From Ilyonectria destructans (taxonomy: Eukaryota; Ascomycota; Sordariomycetes; Hypocreales; Nectriaceae), in assembly GCA_020740775.1 (NCBI GenBank), contig JAHEWK010000037.1, forward strand, positions 1 through 64,000: a DNA stretch of 64,000 bases, read 5' to 3'. Numbering within the stretch: position 1 is the first letter of the stretch; every line of letters starts with the position of its first letter. Made by a program: the position numbers and the translations under genes. Below are positions 33,985-45,755 of the stretch, piece after piece. The notes below the pieces were generated by a model. The model did no database searches and was not told the origin of the DNA. It saw nothing but the letters and a program-made list of their open reading frames with translations.

Positions 33985-34244
33985 CTCGGATGACCGGCGT
34001 TTCAGGCCGAAATTGAGGGTCCGTGGCCACCAAAGGCGGTGCAGGGCCTTCATTTTTGGACAGATCACCATCATTTTGGCAGGAGCATCAATTATCCCCA
34101 TCACCGACCAACCATAACCCGCCACCACAACGCAATGGAATCTACGGATTCGAACGCAATTAAGGATCCCAGGGTTAGGGCGGCTATCGAGCACTACCTA
34201 CTGGATCTAGAAAGTACCACGCCGCCGAATACGTTGAGGAATTA

Positions 34245-36184
34245 AGTCGGCCACCCTAGTTATGGCCCACCCCTGGCTTTGGTCCGCCCCACAAACGCGC
34301 TCCGCCGCACGCGTCAGATCCGCGCTACCACATACGATAAATTGTTCAAAATCGAACTTTTCTCCAATTGACTTACTTTCTTTTGTATTTTCTTCTCCGT
34401 GTTCGAAATGCCTGAATATACTGAGCAGGACCTACAAAACGCCATCGTGGACGTCAGGAATGGGGTTGCCGTCAGGACCGCTGCCACACCACATGGAGTA
34501 CCAAGAGGGACACTTCGTGCCCGCCTTAATGGTGCCCAACCTCAACGTACGGCACACGACGACCAACAGCGGCTCACGGCCAATCAGGAAGAACATCTTA
34601 AGCAATGGATTTTGCGGCAGGAGGCCCTCGGTTACGCGCCAACACACGCACAAGTGCGAGCAATCGCTAGCAGCGTGCTTAAACAACAAGGTGACCACAA
34701 GCCCCTAGGGAGGAAGTGGTCCAGTCACTTCGTGGAGCGCCATTTGGCCGTCAAGACAAAGTTAGGCCGTCGAACTGACTGGAAACGTATAAATGCGGCC
34801 ACTCCGGATAATATCAGGCACTTGTTCAACCTATACGAGACTGTGAGCTGGATCCCTCCCCGGCGGAGGTACAACGCCGACGAGGGCGGCATTATGGAGG
34901 GCCAAGGCATTAACGGGCTTGTTATCGGCTCCTCGCAGGAGAACCCTAACGCGGTACCAGTCAAAACGATAAATGCCCGGACTTGGACGTCTATTGTGGA
35001 GTGCATCTCGGCGCTCGGGGTCGCTTTGAGCCCCCTGGTCATCTTCAAGGCCAAAAGCATCCAAGAACAATGGTTCAAGAAGGATTTCCTAGCTAAGCAT
35101 CCTGGCTGGCATGTTACCTTTTCGGAAAATGGGTGGACAAGCAATGATATTGCTGTTGAGTGGCTAGGGAAGGTGTTTTTACCCCAAACGCAACCTGAGA
35201 ATCCAGCCGATGGTCGCCTACTTATCGTCGACGGTCACGGCAGTCATACCTCTGACGAATTTATGACTATGTGTTACCTAAACAACGTTCACTTACTCTT
35301 TTTCCCTGCTCATACTTCCCATGTCCTCCAGCCCTTGGATCTCGGCTGCTTTTCCAGTTTAAAAATGACCTATCGTAGGCTAGTTGGCGAGCATATGGCT
35401 TTGACAGATACGACAAAGGTTGGAAAGGCAAACTTTCTCGAATTTTATGCGAAAGCTCGAGAAATTGGTCTTCGAAAGGAAAACGTTCAATCTGGGTGGA
35501 AGGCGACAGGCTTATACCCTAAAAACGTAGCCAAACCTCTAAATTCTCGATGGGTCGTGGTGGCAAAACGGCCAGCTATACCACTACGTGTCACCTCGGA
35601 TATTTCAACACCAAAACGCGGCGGCGACGTCGTAAAGCTATTTGCTGAGAAGAGCGGCTCTCCCACTTCACGACTGTCTATTCGAAAAGCCGCTGCGGCG
35701 TTGGATAAGGTTGCGATGGAGGTTATACTAAGGGACCGTGAGATCGAACGCTTGCGGGTGCAACTCGCCCAGGCAAAACCGGCTAAACGTCGTAAAATCG
35801 TCCAAGATCCGAACGAGCGCTTTGCAAGCCTTGCGCAGATACTTGCGCAAGCTAATCGAGAGCCTCAACAACGTGTTCGGAAGGCAAGAAATGCGGTACA
35901 AGAGGTCATTATCGTGGAGGGGGAGAGTAGCTCTGAGTCGGAAGAGGAGCCGGCACTGGCTCGACGGTCGGCACGCAATCGGCGGCCAACAAAACGCTAT
36001 ATGGAGCGAGATTCAAGTGCAGACGAAGAAAGCGACTAAAGAGCGCCAAATGCGATTTTCCTTGTATTTTTACCATTTAATTTGACTTTGTTGCGACCTA
36101 GTTACGTCGATGTACCAGTTGTGCGATGTAGGCTAAATAGAGCGGGCCAAAGCCATGGGTGGGCCAAAACTAGGGTGGGCGACT
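34245..36184 (+). mobile_element. Pogo-like DNA transposon inserted in Crypton exon 1
   Basis: A 1940-bp element with 45-bp inverted repeats differing at about four positions (outer ends AGTCGGCCACCCTAGTT and AGTCGCCCACCCTAGTT). It is flanked by TA on both sides (34243-34244; 36185-36186). The termini differ completely from those of the element at 6561. Its gene is intact, so it could be active. Confidence 0.92.
34408..36039 (+). CDS. Pogo/Fot-like DDE transposase
   Basis: The protein is 543 aa from the ATG at 34408 (MPEYTEQDLQNAI). The slightly longer frame begins with GTG, so I did not use it. It has an N-terminal psq-like HTH (VAVRTAATPHGVPRGTL), a CENP-B-type HTH (LGRKWSSHFVERHLAVK), then the DDE_1 core with acidic residues in YNADEGGIMEG, LLIVDGHGSHTS and LQPLDLGCFSS. 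A C-terminal coiled region (about residues 430-500) and an acidic/basic tail follow. The D in YNADEGG is normally followed by T or K, but here by G; the aspartate is kept. It mobilises the element into TA sites. No lesion. Confidence 0.92.
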   Translation: MPEYTEQDLQNAIVDVRNGVAVRTAATPHGVPRGTLRARLNGAQPQRTAHDDQQRLTANQEEHLKQWILRQEALGYAPTHAQVRAIASSVLKQQGDHKPLGRKWSSHFVERHLAVKTKLGRRTDWKRINAATPDNIRHLFNLYETVSWIPPRRRYNADEGGIMEGQGINGLVIGSSQENPNAVPVKTINARTWTSIVECISALGVALSPLVIFKAKSIQEQWFKKDFLAKHPGWHVTFSENGWTSNDIAVEWLGKVFLPQTQPENPADGRLLIVDGHGSHTSDEFMTMCYLNNVHLLFFPAHTSHVLQPLDLGCFSSLKMTYRRLVGEHMALTDTTKVGKANFLEFYAKAREIGLRKENVQSGWKATGLYPKNVAKPLNSRWVVVAKRPAIPLRVTSDISTPKRGGDVVKLFAEKSGSPTSRLSIRKAAAALDKVAMEVILRDREIERLRVQLAQAKPAKRRKIVQDPNERFASLAQILAQANREPQQRVRKARNAVQEVIIVEGESSSESEEEPALARRSARNRRPTKRYMERDSSADEESD

Positions 36185-38886
36185 TACAAGCCTAAGCAGA
36201 AGGAATGGCAGGTTAGTACATGCAGACAGATGCAGATGCATCTGCAACACCTATATACACAGAGGAGGCTCTATTTCACATTGGATTTTCCTAGTAACGA
36301 TAAGCAGGACTGGTGTGAGCAAAACTGGCCTGCTATACCTGCAGGATGGCCTCCACAGGACCCGATTCCATCTGGTCAACAGCTGCCCGGAGATCTCGTC
36401 GATGAAGGCAAACTACTGCTCTTTATGAAAGAGACTGTAGTATCCCGGGCTCCAAGGAAGGGAAAGAGGGTTGCCCATGAAAGGAAACATCACCTCGAGG
36501 AACAGGAAGCGAAAAAGGCTGCGAAACGACGGAAACATGCATCAGGTAAGCTAAGCAGTTACTGCCGTGGAGCAGTCTGGCCCCCGGGACCCCAGCTCAT
36601 TCACATCCATTTTAGGGGACACCATCTATGTTGGTGGTAAGGATGATAGTAGTAGCAGTAGCTCTGACTCTGACTTCGAAATATTCGAGTCCCAGCTTAA
36701 ACTGCAGTATAATTCTGTACGTGGGTACGTCTCAGCGATCCAAAAGCTCTACGATGAGCAGAAAACTAGGGGGATCAACCCTGCGCCGCGGCCACAAGGC
36801 GTGGCGTTGAAAGCTCTCAAGCGCAGTATCCTAGCCACTACGTGGTCTAAGAAGCAAAAAGAGTATACCGATAGAGGCGTGGGGACCTTAAGAGATGTAT
36901 ACTCGCCGGCGCAGATACCAGACCACACCGCCGTAGCCTGGGCTGAACGAGATCGGATATCTATCGGCAGCGCCTTACGGACCCAGGTCGACTTTCTGTT
37001 CGGGAATCACATGTTGCTACGGTCGAGTAACCGGCTCCCGATGGAACTGGCGGACTGCTTTTGCCTCGGCCTTCCAAACGAAGGTCTCAAAACTGAAGGA
37101 TTTACTACGAAGGCGCTGATCGTTGTGATGAACGGCGGGAAGACGAACCAACACGGGCGGATGGAATACGGCGCTGCCCTCCGCCACCGAGATCCGAGAT
37201 CCTGTCTTATCGGCGCATTAGCATTCTTTTTCTTCTGGCGTTGGCAGGCGGAAAAGGCTGAGAAATTTCCAGTCTTTGGAAAAAGCGAAGACTGGTACGG
37301 GATAAAGGTCCTGCGGCGGTCAGCGAAGGAGCCAAAAGGTTAGTGTTGTGTTGTGCCACCGCGTAACTTCGCCCTCCGTCCCCAACACTTCCTGACTATT
37401 ATATAGCTCCCCTCTCGTATCAGACTGCTCGTGACTGGACCTCCCGCTTCTATGAGAAGGCAGGTATCAAGGTCAGCAAAGTCAGCCACGCGCCTCGGGT
37501 AGCCGGCACGCAGAATGCAGATATTGCAGGCGTGGCCGAAGGTCAGGTACGTAGTGCAACTAGGTATAGCGGATGTCAGTATAGCACTGGGTATATCTGA
37601 ACTGTGGAAATTTGTATGGAGGAATCGCAAATTCGGCTAAAGTCAGCCAAAATTGCATATTCAGCCATAGTAAAGTGGCCACGCTTACACAGCCCCCTGC
37701 CTATTACACGATCCTATCTACTTTTACACCTACTCTAACTAACTGCTCACAGATTCGCCGGGCGGGCAGGTGGAATAACGGGGATCAGATGACTGGCTGT
37801 TACCTTACCTCCCTACCGTTCGAGTTTATGCGGGCAGTGGCCGACTTTGACCCAGAGTGGTCAGGAACCTACTTTGTGCCACGTGCTACTGTGCGACCGC
37901 CTGCCTCCCTATTAGCTCAGGTCTGGCCTGAACTAAATAAGTGGAAGGCAGCACACGATGACCCTGGTTCGAAGGAAGCCGTAAAGCTCGGCGTTGAACC
38001 CAATATGGCTGCCGGTGCTTTTCTGGAACTACTGGAGTGGCTACGAGAAGTGGTCCTGCAGGACGCGGTTTTCCAACGCGAGCACTACCTTTTCCACCCC
38101 ATCTTCGAAGGGCCGGTCTTTCGCTGTTCGGAATTCGCAGCGTTCGCGGTCCAAATCAAGGACGCTTGCAAACGTGCGCAGGAGGTATCACACGTCACGG
38201 CCATTCAGAAAGCAGTCCCGGTAGTCGCAGCTCAACTTCGAACCGTAGCCGCCCAGCAATTGGCGGCTGAGCAACTAGCTCAACAGAGGTACACTGAGCT
38301 GATGGCAGCTAGTCAGATCCTAGTCACCAAGATGGACGACCTGACTGGCGGTTCCTTTACAGTCACGTGGACCCCTGGAAGGTCTAAGGCTACCTTGCAA
38401 TGGGAGGTGCACGCCGGCCATGAACCACGTCAGCAGAGGCGCCGTGTATCCCGGGAAACTACTCCCACGCCCTTGGCCCGACCCGTTCATACTACTCCTC
38501 CCACACAAACTGCGCCTGCGCCAAAGGAGGGTCAGGGAAATGGGGAAGCCAGTCAGTCAGTTGCAGAAAGATCTCAGCCCCCGAGCTATAAGCTCCCGCG
38601 AGCTGTTAAGACGGTTCAGGATCTGCTACGTTTGTGGCGCCACGGCCTAGGCGGAATGCCCTCTGTGGATAGCCTTGAACGTGACTGGGGAACCCGCTGG
38701 CGACCATCCTCTGAAAAGCAGTATTTCTCTACTAGAAAGATGATCATTGACGAGGTTGCTCGGCGGGCTGCAGCACAGCATATCGCGGAGGACGTAGTAG
38801 CGAAGCAAATGGATGTAGAACGGGATTCTAATTCGCTTGACAAAGTATTCAAATCCATTAGAAACGACAGGAAGGCCAGGAATTAG

Positions 38887-39705
38887 TATAGAAGTCTGTA
38901 ATTAGGTATTACTGTAGATCGAAAATCAGGAGTTTATTGACTTGCTGCAAAATGTTTGTTTTTCAATGTGTAAGTGACTTGGCGCTGCAGGCGGGCGAAA
39001 TTTTAACCCACCATAGCAACTGAGCCAAGCTACTCCACGATATGAAAAGACGTGCATTTATTTGATCACCGGAATAGGCGCCATCGAACGGTATAGCTTT
39101 CACCCTCGGACATCCAGTATTTCGGTCCCAACGGTGTCGCGGAGTTGACATCCGTACTTTGGGGGGCGATGTCAAGGGCCTTGCGGTAATCTGCGGGGTC
39201 GGCGGGCGACCCCGCACCAAAAAAGACCTGTGACATCCACTTGATGTCATTTGCCCTTCACCGGGGAAGATGGCGACCCAGCCTGATAATCCGTGGCCCT
39301 TCCACCTTGGTTCGCTCGTTGGCGTCGCCTGTAGTTTTGTGTACGTCTCTCTTGTAAGCGACGCCGATGTAGCACAGTGGGGTCCTGTTCTTGATCATCC
39401 ACAAATCGAACATTCATTGTTGCTTCCGTGGTTGGTGACTTCTTTTGACTTCCCCTGAAGCAACTGAGATTGGGGAACTTGCAATGTGCTAACCCGATCA
39501 GGAAAGTGTAACGCTCTACTAGTCCAGAAACGGAAAGTGTAACGCTCACCGTGCTCTGCTGATGATGGCCGTCAAGGCTTCGAGTTTGACCATAGACGTA
39601 ATGACCAAAATGAATGCGTTGACATATTATTGATACAAATATATATCCAATAAATCTACACAAGACTGGAGTTGTGGCGCTGAAAACCTAAGTCGCAATT
39701 GCCTA
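38887..39705. other. Flank between Crypton and MITE, no supported gene
   Basis: The 3' end of the Crypton is probably in the first few hundred bases but has no recognisable border. A frame on the minus strand at 39247-39663 holds an arginine-rich stretch (RRRLQERRTQNYRRRQR) that recalls transposon-encoded basic N-termini, but it has no other support. Confidence 0.4.
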
Positions 39706-40110
39706 ACGTATATGATAAGCGAGTGTCCCAAACAAGCGAGTGTCCCACTTATACTGTACAGCTAAAAGTTGTAATTTTCGTTTTCCTAAAACTAGCTATA
39801 TAAATCTAGAAATTTTAAAGATTTAATTATAGATATTTAAGTAAAAAAGTCATAGGACAGTATTTTTTCTATATTTTTAGAAAATAGACTTAGCTTTTTA
39901 AAAATAAAGATGAGAAAAAAAACAGTGCGAATAAGATTTTTCTAAATAACTTTATAAAGACTTTTTTTAAAAGGTCTAGAAAAATATATAGCTATTATAA
40001 TTAAATTAATAAATCCATATTCTAAACTATAGTCATTTTAGGCTTAGTTTGAATTTTAAAGAATATGTTTTAAAATTACATCTTAAGGTGTAAAACTGGT
40101 TTGGGACACT

Positions 40111-40337
40111 TGTCGGAAAGCTAGCGTAGCACTCTGATATTAATCGTGTATATTATATTGTATATGTGTATTCTCCTCCTCTCTTCTTATTCTGAGGTAT
40201 CAGAGCAAGCTTTATATACCTGTTCTGTGCTGTGTAGAATCAGCTAGAAGCTGCTTCCTAAGCCTTGTGGCAAAGTGCTAGGCAACTGATCACATGACCC
40301 ACCCGGTCTGATGCCGGGTGCATGGTCCAATCTAACA
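40111..40337 (-). repeat. Copia LTR, 3' copy
   Basis: This is the downstream LTR in the minus orientation. It matches the copy at 45469 except for one T/C difference at about 40159. Confidence 0.93.
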
Positions 40338-40344
40338 CGCCCCT

Positions 40345-43300
40345 TCAGCTTGAGGGCATCGCCGTCAAGCTGCACCCTTCATCCATCCTTCGTTGTTCCA
40401 ATTTATCAGAGAGGTCAGCGAGCTTAAGCTGCTGGGTGAATTTGGCAAATGCCTCTCCGGGCAGGCTCTTTGTCAAGCCGTCGGCGAGCAGTCGTATTGA
40501 TAGGGTGTAAATCACTTCAATCCTTTCGTCCAGTATTTCCTGTCTGAGCCAGTGATTATGAATATCAACATACCTCAGCTTCGTGCGTAGTTATACTAGC
40601 TCTGCGGTGACTAGTCGGATAGTCTGCTTGTTGTCGCATTCGATCGTAACTTTCGCAGGGGAGGCGATCGCTCGGCGAGCTGTTGGCGAAGATAAATCGA
40701 CGTTCAGGGCGGAGATGAGTCTGCTAGCAAAGAGGGCTTCTTTGGCAGCTTGAGATAGTGCTAGGAGCTCCGCTTCCGTAGTTGATGTCGTGACTGTATC
40801 CTGTTTGTTCGCTCTCCATGACGTGATCCCTCCGAATAGCTTCATGACGAAGGCTTGTGAGCTCCGACGGTCCGCCGAGTTGTCTGCGAAGCTCGCATCG
40901 GAAGCCACTTGTAAGCCATCTTCTTCACTTCCAGGGACCGTGCCGTATTCAAGGGAAAGACAGCGCGTTTCGATGAGATACCACAGAGCCCGATCGGCTG
41001 CTTGATGGTGCTGTGGCCCTGGGTTTTGATTAAACCTGGCTAGTCGGCTTGCTGCAAAAGCCACATCCGGTCGAGTCATCACGGCCGCGTACATGATTGT
41101 TCCGACTTTGCGTTGATAAAGATTGACGCTTCCGGGGCTAGCGATTTCTTCGTAGGGCAACAGTTCTTCCTGTATCATAGGGGTCATCGCTCGTACTCCC
41201 GGCATGTGATCGGCGAGAAGTCGGCGCATCTTGTCGATGTAAGAGGACTGTGAGAGCCACAGGCGACGGTTTCCACGGTCTCGGATCACTTCGATCCCTA
41301 GGAACCATTGCAGAGGCTTGCCTCCTTCTAGGTGATAGGTCTTCTGCAGGTTTTCTATTAGTGATCTTGCTTGGGGCTTGACCTGCCTAGGAAAGCAGAG
41401 GACGCAATCATCCACGTAGAAGAAGAAGATGATATCTCCGTGAAGCTAACAGCAGTCCTCACCAGGTACTCGGCGAAGCCTGCCTGTAGCAAGCCCTTCT
41501 CGAAGTGCTTTTGCCACAGAAGAGGCGATCGTCTGAGACCATAGAGCGCCTTTTGCAGTTTTAGGATAATCCCTGGCTTCTGATATCCTCTCGGCATCTC
41601 CATATAAATCTCTTCATCAAGCTTCGCATGTACGAAGGCGTTAACTGCATCATATTGCAGCATGTCATAGTCGAATCGGTTGGCTAGGGCTACGAGGGTC
41701 CTGAATGACATGCCCGCTAGAGTTGCTGCGTAGGTTTCTCGGCTATCGATCGCTTGCTGGTCGCCGCGCACCACGAGACGTGCTTTGATCTTTAGGAATC
41801 TCCCATGCTTATCGAGCTTATAGACATAGACCCAATGGCAGCCTAGCACTTGCCGACCTTTTGCTGCGGACTTAGCGACTTCGATCCACGATTGTGACTC
41901 TTTGTGACTCTGTAGATGTGCCTTTTCAGCTGTAAGTATTGCATCCTGGTACGGATGACTTGATCTCTTTGCATGCGAGCTAGGAAGCGGCTCCAACAGT
42001 CTCCAATGTGTACCAACAATGGGCTGCTTTTCCTCCCCAGATGTAGAGCTTATCTCCAGTAAGGCATTCGGCTTTCCTGCAGTAATATTTGCAGAGCTAG
42101 TAACCCGGGCATTCGGCTTTCCCACAGTAACATTTGTAGAGCTAGTAACCCTTTTGGCACACCACTTTCCCACATCTGGTTCTATATGAGGCTGAGTCAC
42201 ACTTCCTCCGTCAAACGATCTAACGGAGCTGGCCAGGCTGCCGTAGACCGCTCGGCGGTTGCTCGTGCGGTGTTTTGGTGATTGGAGTCTCCCAGCTAAA
42301 AATGCTGATTTAAAGGAGATTCTCTGTTTCGGCAACTGTTCGATAACCACTCTGCGAGTGATCTCGTCGTCTGCCTCTCCCTCCTCACGCCCCTTCACAC
42401 CGAGACCAGCGGCCAAGGTGTGGAAGAACGCGGCAGGCGGCGACTGTGGAGGAGTAGGAAGTAACTCAAACTTAGCTGTTGTATACCACTGAGATTCCCC
42501 ATGTTCCTGATCATTCGCCGGGTATTCAGCGACATGATCGTCTTCTGATTCGTCTGGAATTCCGTCTGCTTCGTCATCTGGCGGCTGTGATACCCACTGT
42601 TCTGTGTGTTCCTGTATTTGAAGCAGCTCTTGGATTCGCCTCTGGATGGCCTCAAGGTCTTCCTTAAGTAAATCGTCCCGAAGGCTCTCTGAACGTCCAT
42701 CGAACATTTGTCGTTCGTTGAACGTAACGTCCCGGGTGGTGAAAACCTCCTTGTTTAGCGGGTTCCACATTCTGAAGGAATTGCTTGATGTGTAGCCAAC
42801 TAGGAAGCCGATCCAGGCTCTCGGTGACTGTCTTCGTAGTCGGTTTCTTCGTAGCTGCGCGTCAGCTGTGAGGGTAAAGACTTTGCAGCCGTAGGCTCGA
42901 AGGTGCGAGAGGTCAGGTCTCGTGGTCTCGTCAGAGCGAAAATGGCTATGAAACAGCTCATACGGAGTCTTCCGATTCCTATGCATTGACGGCGTACGGT
43001 TATATAAGTAGGTAGCTGCCTTTATTGACTCTGGCCATAGGTATTCGGGTAATTTAGCTCCTGCGCGCATCGCTCGGCTTTTCTGGATGATGACGGCAGC
43101 TATACGTTCGGCGCCTCCATTTTGTGCTTGAGTATTTGGTGCTGAGGGCTCGGCGAGTATTCCTTGATCTCTCAGCAGCTCTGCGACCTGCGGGTGTATC
43201 TCTGTAATCTCATTATCGCATTCGATCGCCTTGACTTTGACGGAATATTGGACTTCTAGCATCTTGAGAAAGCGAGTGATCGCCAAGCATAGGGCGGGCG

Positions 43301-45386
43301 TTGATCGACTGTCTGCATAGTAGTCCCATGAGTAACCGGTGGCTCTATCTGTAAAGATCCAGACTGATGTGTAACCAGCGTAGCCTTGGGTCATCGGATG
43401 GAAGTCGAGAGCAATACGGTCACCCGGTTTTGCCCTAGCCGTTGCTTCTCGCGGAGCCCGTCTGATCATTCGGCGAGCCTTCGCCACACCGCATGCATCA
43501 CAGTCGACGGTCGTGATCCTTTGAGGTCCCTCGGGCTCTTCCATCTTTAGTCTAACGCCCCTTGAGGCGCTTGTCAGGCACCTAAGGGCATCCGGACCTG
43601 GATGACCAAGCCGTCGGTGCCAAGTGAGGGTATCTCCTAGAAGGGGTCTCCTGTGAGTCCATGACGTGTGCTTACGCCTTCTCTGCGGTTGGTTAGTATG
43701 TAGGCTTGTCGGAGGCTCGGCGTGTGCTTGTTGAGCACTTGTTTTGATCGGTTGACTTTCTCTCCATTCGAGAACCTGTTGTCCTTGTCGTTCGTCGATG
43801 GCACCAAGGAAAGTTCCATCTGATCGTCTGAGACAGTTGTTTCCTGGTCTTGTATCCCACTAGATGCCTCGCTTTCTTAACTTTGAAAAGGATATAAGAT
43901 TGGTAGTGAGAGCCGTACATAGGGCAACGTTAGGGACTGTAAGCTTCCTTGGCGAGCCATCGGCGGCGGTTAGGGTAACAGTTCCTTCTCCGTATCCGTC
44001 GATTAATACTTGCTGTGTGCCTGACCAGAAGAAGTCTCCTAGAGGAGCTGCTCGTAGGTTCTTCATTCTCGATGTGTCACGGAAGATGTCTAGCGTTGCT
44101 CCTGAGTCTAGGAGGACGGAATCTCGCAGCGGGTAATGTTCACCGACTACTAGGCCAGCGTTCGCGCTGCAAGAGCCGACTGGTCTGAGTCACGCGGATC
44201 CTTCTAGCTTGATCTTCCGGATACGATCAGCGAGGTTGTCTTCGTTCTTTTCGATCCGCTTGTTGACCTTCTCTTCGATCCAGGGGGTTAGATCGAAGTG
44301 TTCCGGCTTCTTTTCTGGGAATGCATAGTAGCACTTCACAAGCGGGTGGCGACGAAAGCAGGCTGGGCACTTGCTTTCTCTGTCGTCTCTAATGCTTCCT
44401 CGTGGCCGCTTTTTACTGCTTCCTCGGCGAGCGTTCGTTGAGTGATCGTCTTTTCCTTCTTCTTCTTGGCCACCTCCACTGTAGAAGGCGCCCTGTGCAA
44501 TTCTTGTCTTCTTTAGAAGCTCTGGTTGGCTGCCGATCGCTCGACGGATGGCTGCCGTGACCGGGCCGACGGTGAGTGTGCCTGCTCTGACCTGGTCCGT
44601 TTGGGTGACGTTGTAGGCATTGATCCATGACTCCATCGGTGTAGACCGTAGGGCATCTGTCAGGTCATTGAGCCACTGGTCGGGCTCTGTTGCTTCTTGG
44701 AGCTTGACATCTTGGGCTTCGTTAATAGCGTTCCGCCATCGCGTGAGCCAGTCTCCAGTAGTCTGATAGGTAGTGATCTTCTTGGAGCGCGGTTCAGCTA
44801 GGATCTCGCGGTACGTTCGGCGAGCCTTCTGCTTGCGTTCGTTTGCGGCAAGAGAGAACTCGTTGTAGATCGATTTGATCCATTCCGTCAGGGATTTTTC
44901 AGCTGGGCAATGGTGCCGAGAGTGGGATTCATCGATTGTATCCATGACCCAGTTTTGGATAGTTTTCACTTTCGTAACTGACTGGATGTATAGCTTGTTG
45001 CGGTGTTCGTAGTTGGTCCATAACGCGTTATATGTTCGGAGACCCTTCTCTGTCAGCTCTTCGACGTCTTGAGCTTGGATAGCTATGTTGTCTCCTTCGT
45101 AGAAGTGAGGGTCTTCGTCGTCTCCCCGTGCTATGATCGTATCGGTGCTCTGTGTCGAGGTCGACGGAGTGTCGGCGAGCGTTCCTCGAGTATTGACCAC
45201 GTTCCTCTTGCGGAACTTCCGGATGTTAGGGGGAACCGGTTCCTTGATGTTCAGCTCCGGTTTGTTGGTCTTCGTTGGGTCAAGATAGTCCCAGAGGTTC
45301 TCATTTGTTGCTTTCGTCTTGAGGATCTTGAACCAGGTGATCCAATCCTCTCCTGTGACGAGTCTGGTAGTTGAGTTGGTTGTCAT
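40345..45386 (-). pseudogene. Copia gag-pol with C-to-T type stops and a frameshift
   Basis: Order on the minus strand: gag (45386 to about 44190, ending in a CPACFRRHPLVKC zinc knuckle); aspartic protease (VLLDSGATLDIF near 44110); integrase with HHCC zinc site (WHRRLGHPG ... CDACGVAKAR) and catalytic core (ALDFHPM, IECDNEI, AQNGGAERIA); reverse transcriptase (ending FFFYVDDC near 41415); RNase H (VASDASFADN, TTSTTEAELLALSQ). This order, integrase before RT, is Ty1/copia. Stops interrupt one frame at about 44187 (TGA), 43858 (TAG) and 40588 (TAA). Near 41445-41460 there is a one-base frameshift together with a TAG. TGA, TAG and TAA here could all derive from CGA, CAG and CAA by C-to-T change. 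Everything else reads well. Confidence 0.92.
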
Positions 45387-45468
45387 TATTCTTAGCGAGT
45401 GTTCGCTTGCAATCCGTCCTCAGTTAGGTATTCAATCGGGTAATGATATAGCGTATGAGACTCTTAAT

Positions 45469-45695
45469 TGTCGGAAAGCTAGCGTAGCACTCTGATATTA
45501 ATCGTGTATATTATATTGCATATGTGTATTCTCCTCCTCTCTTCTTATTCTGAGGTATCAGAGCAAGCTTTATATACCTGTTCTGTGCTGTGTAGAATCA
45601 GCTAGAAGCTGCTTCCTAAGCCTTGTGGCAAAGTGCTAGGCAACTGATCACATGACCCACCCGGTCTGATGCCGGGTGCATGGTCCAATCTAACA
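45469..45695 (-). repeat. Copia LTR, 5' copy
   Basis: The promoter-bearing LTR in the minus orientation. The gag start at 45386 follows by 83 bp. Confidence 0.93.
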
Positions 45696-45755
45696 ACACT
45701 CGCTTGTTTGGGACACTCGCTTATCACATACGTTACTAGAATATTAACTGACTCC

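Larger units (their letters stand above)
34135..38886 (+). pseudogene. Crypton tyrosine recombinase gene, split by a pogo element
   Basis: Joining 34135-34244 to 36187-36211 (one TA removed) and then exons 36308-36545, 36616-37338, 37407-37546 and 37753-38886 gives a continuous 789-aa protein. All phases agree, including the split codon across the pogo site (TLRN/YKPKQKEWQ). The catalytic residues of a tyrosine recombinase are seen: Arg in NHMLLRSSNR, His-x-x-Arg in SHAPRVAG, and Tyr in MTGCYLTSLP. The C-terminal region, PRAVKTVQDLLRLWRHG to the end, matches a GCR1_C-type DNA-binding domain, which with the recombinase defines fungal Cryptons. Apart from the insertion no stop or frameshift was found. 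Element ends are not determined, since Cryptons lack inverted repeats. As assembled, the gene is inactive. Confidence 0.88.
40111..45695 (-). mobile_element. Ty1/copia LTR retrotransposon, 5585 bp, defective
   Basis: Two 227-bp LTRs (40111-40337 and 45469-45695) begin TGT and end ACA and differ at about one base. A 5-bp target duplication ACACT flanks them (40106-40110; 45696-45700). A short purine run precedes the 3' LTR on the minus strand (40338-40346). Near-identical LTRs mean a recent insertion. The coding region carries several stops, so it cannot move by its own products. Confidence 0.93.
39706..45733. mobile_element. Fot-type MITE (438 bp) split by a copia retrotransposon
   Basis: The left part is 39706-40110 and the right part 45701-45733. 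The outer ends are ACGTATATGATAAGCGAG and, as reverse complement of the right end, ACGTATGTGATAAGCGAG, flanked by TA (39704-39705; 45734-45735). Removing the retrotransposon and one copy of ACACT rebuilds the right inverted repeat, including its doubled AAGCGAGTGTCCCA motif. The inside is AT-rich without coding potential. The termini share layout and many bases with the autonomous element at 6561 (see findings). Confidence 0.88.

Noticed and set aside
34135..38886. Starship captain (DUF3435-type tyrosine recombinase) hypothesis
   Set aside because: The protein has a GCR1_C-like end and Crypton-type layout, and no large cargo region with a captain at its 5' end can be seen.
44190..45386. Gag as a free-standing intact gene
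   Set aside because: The frame continues past its TGA directly into the protease without overlap, so the stop is more likely a mutation in a single gag-pol frame.
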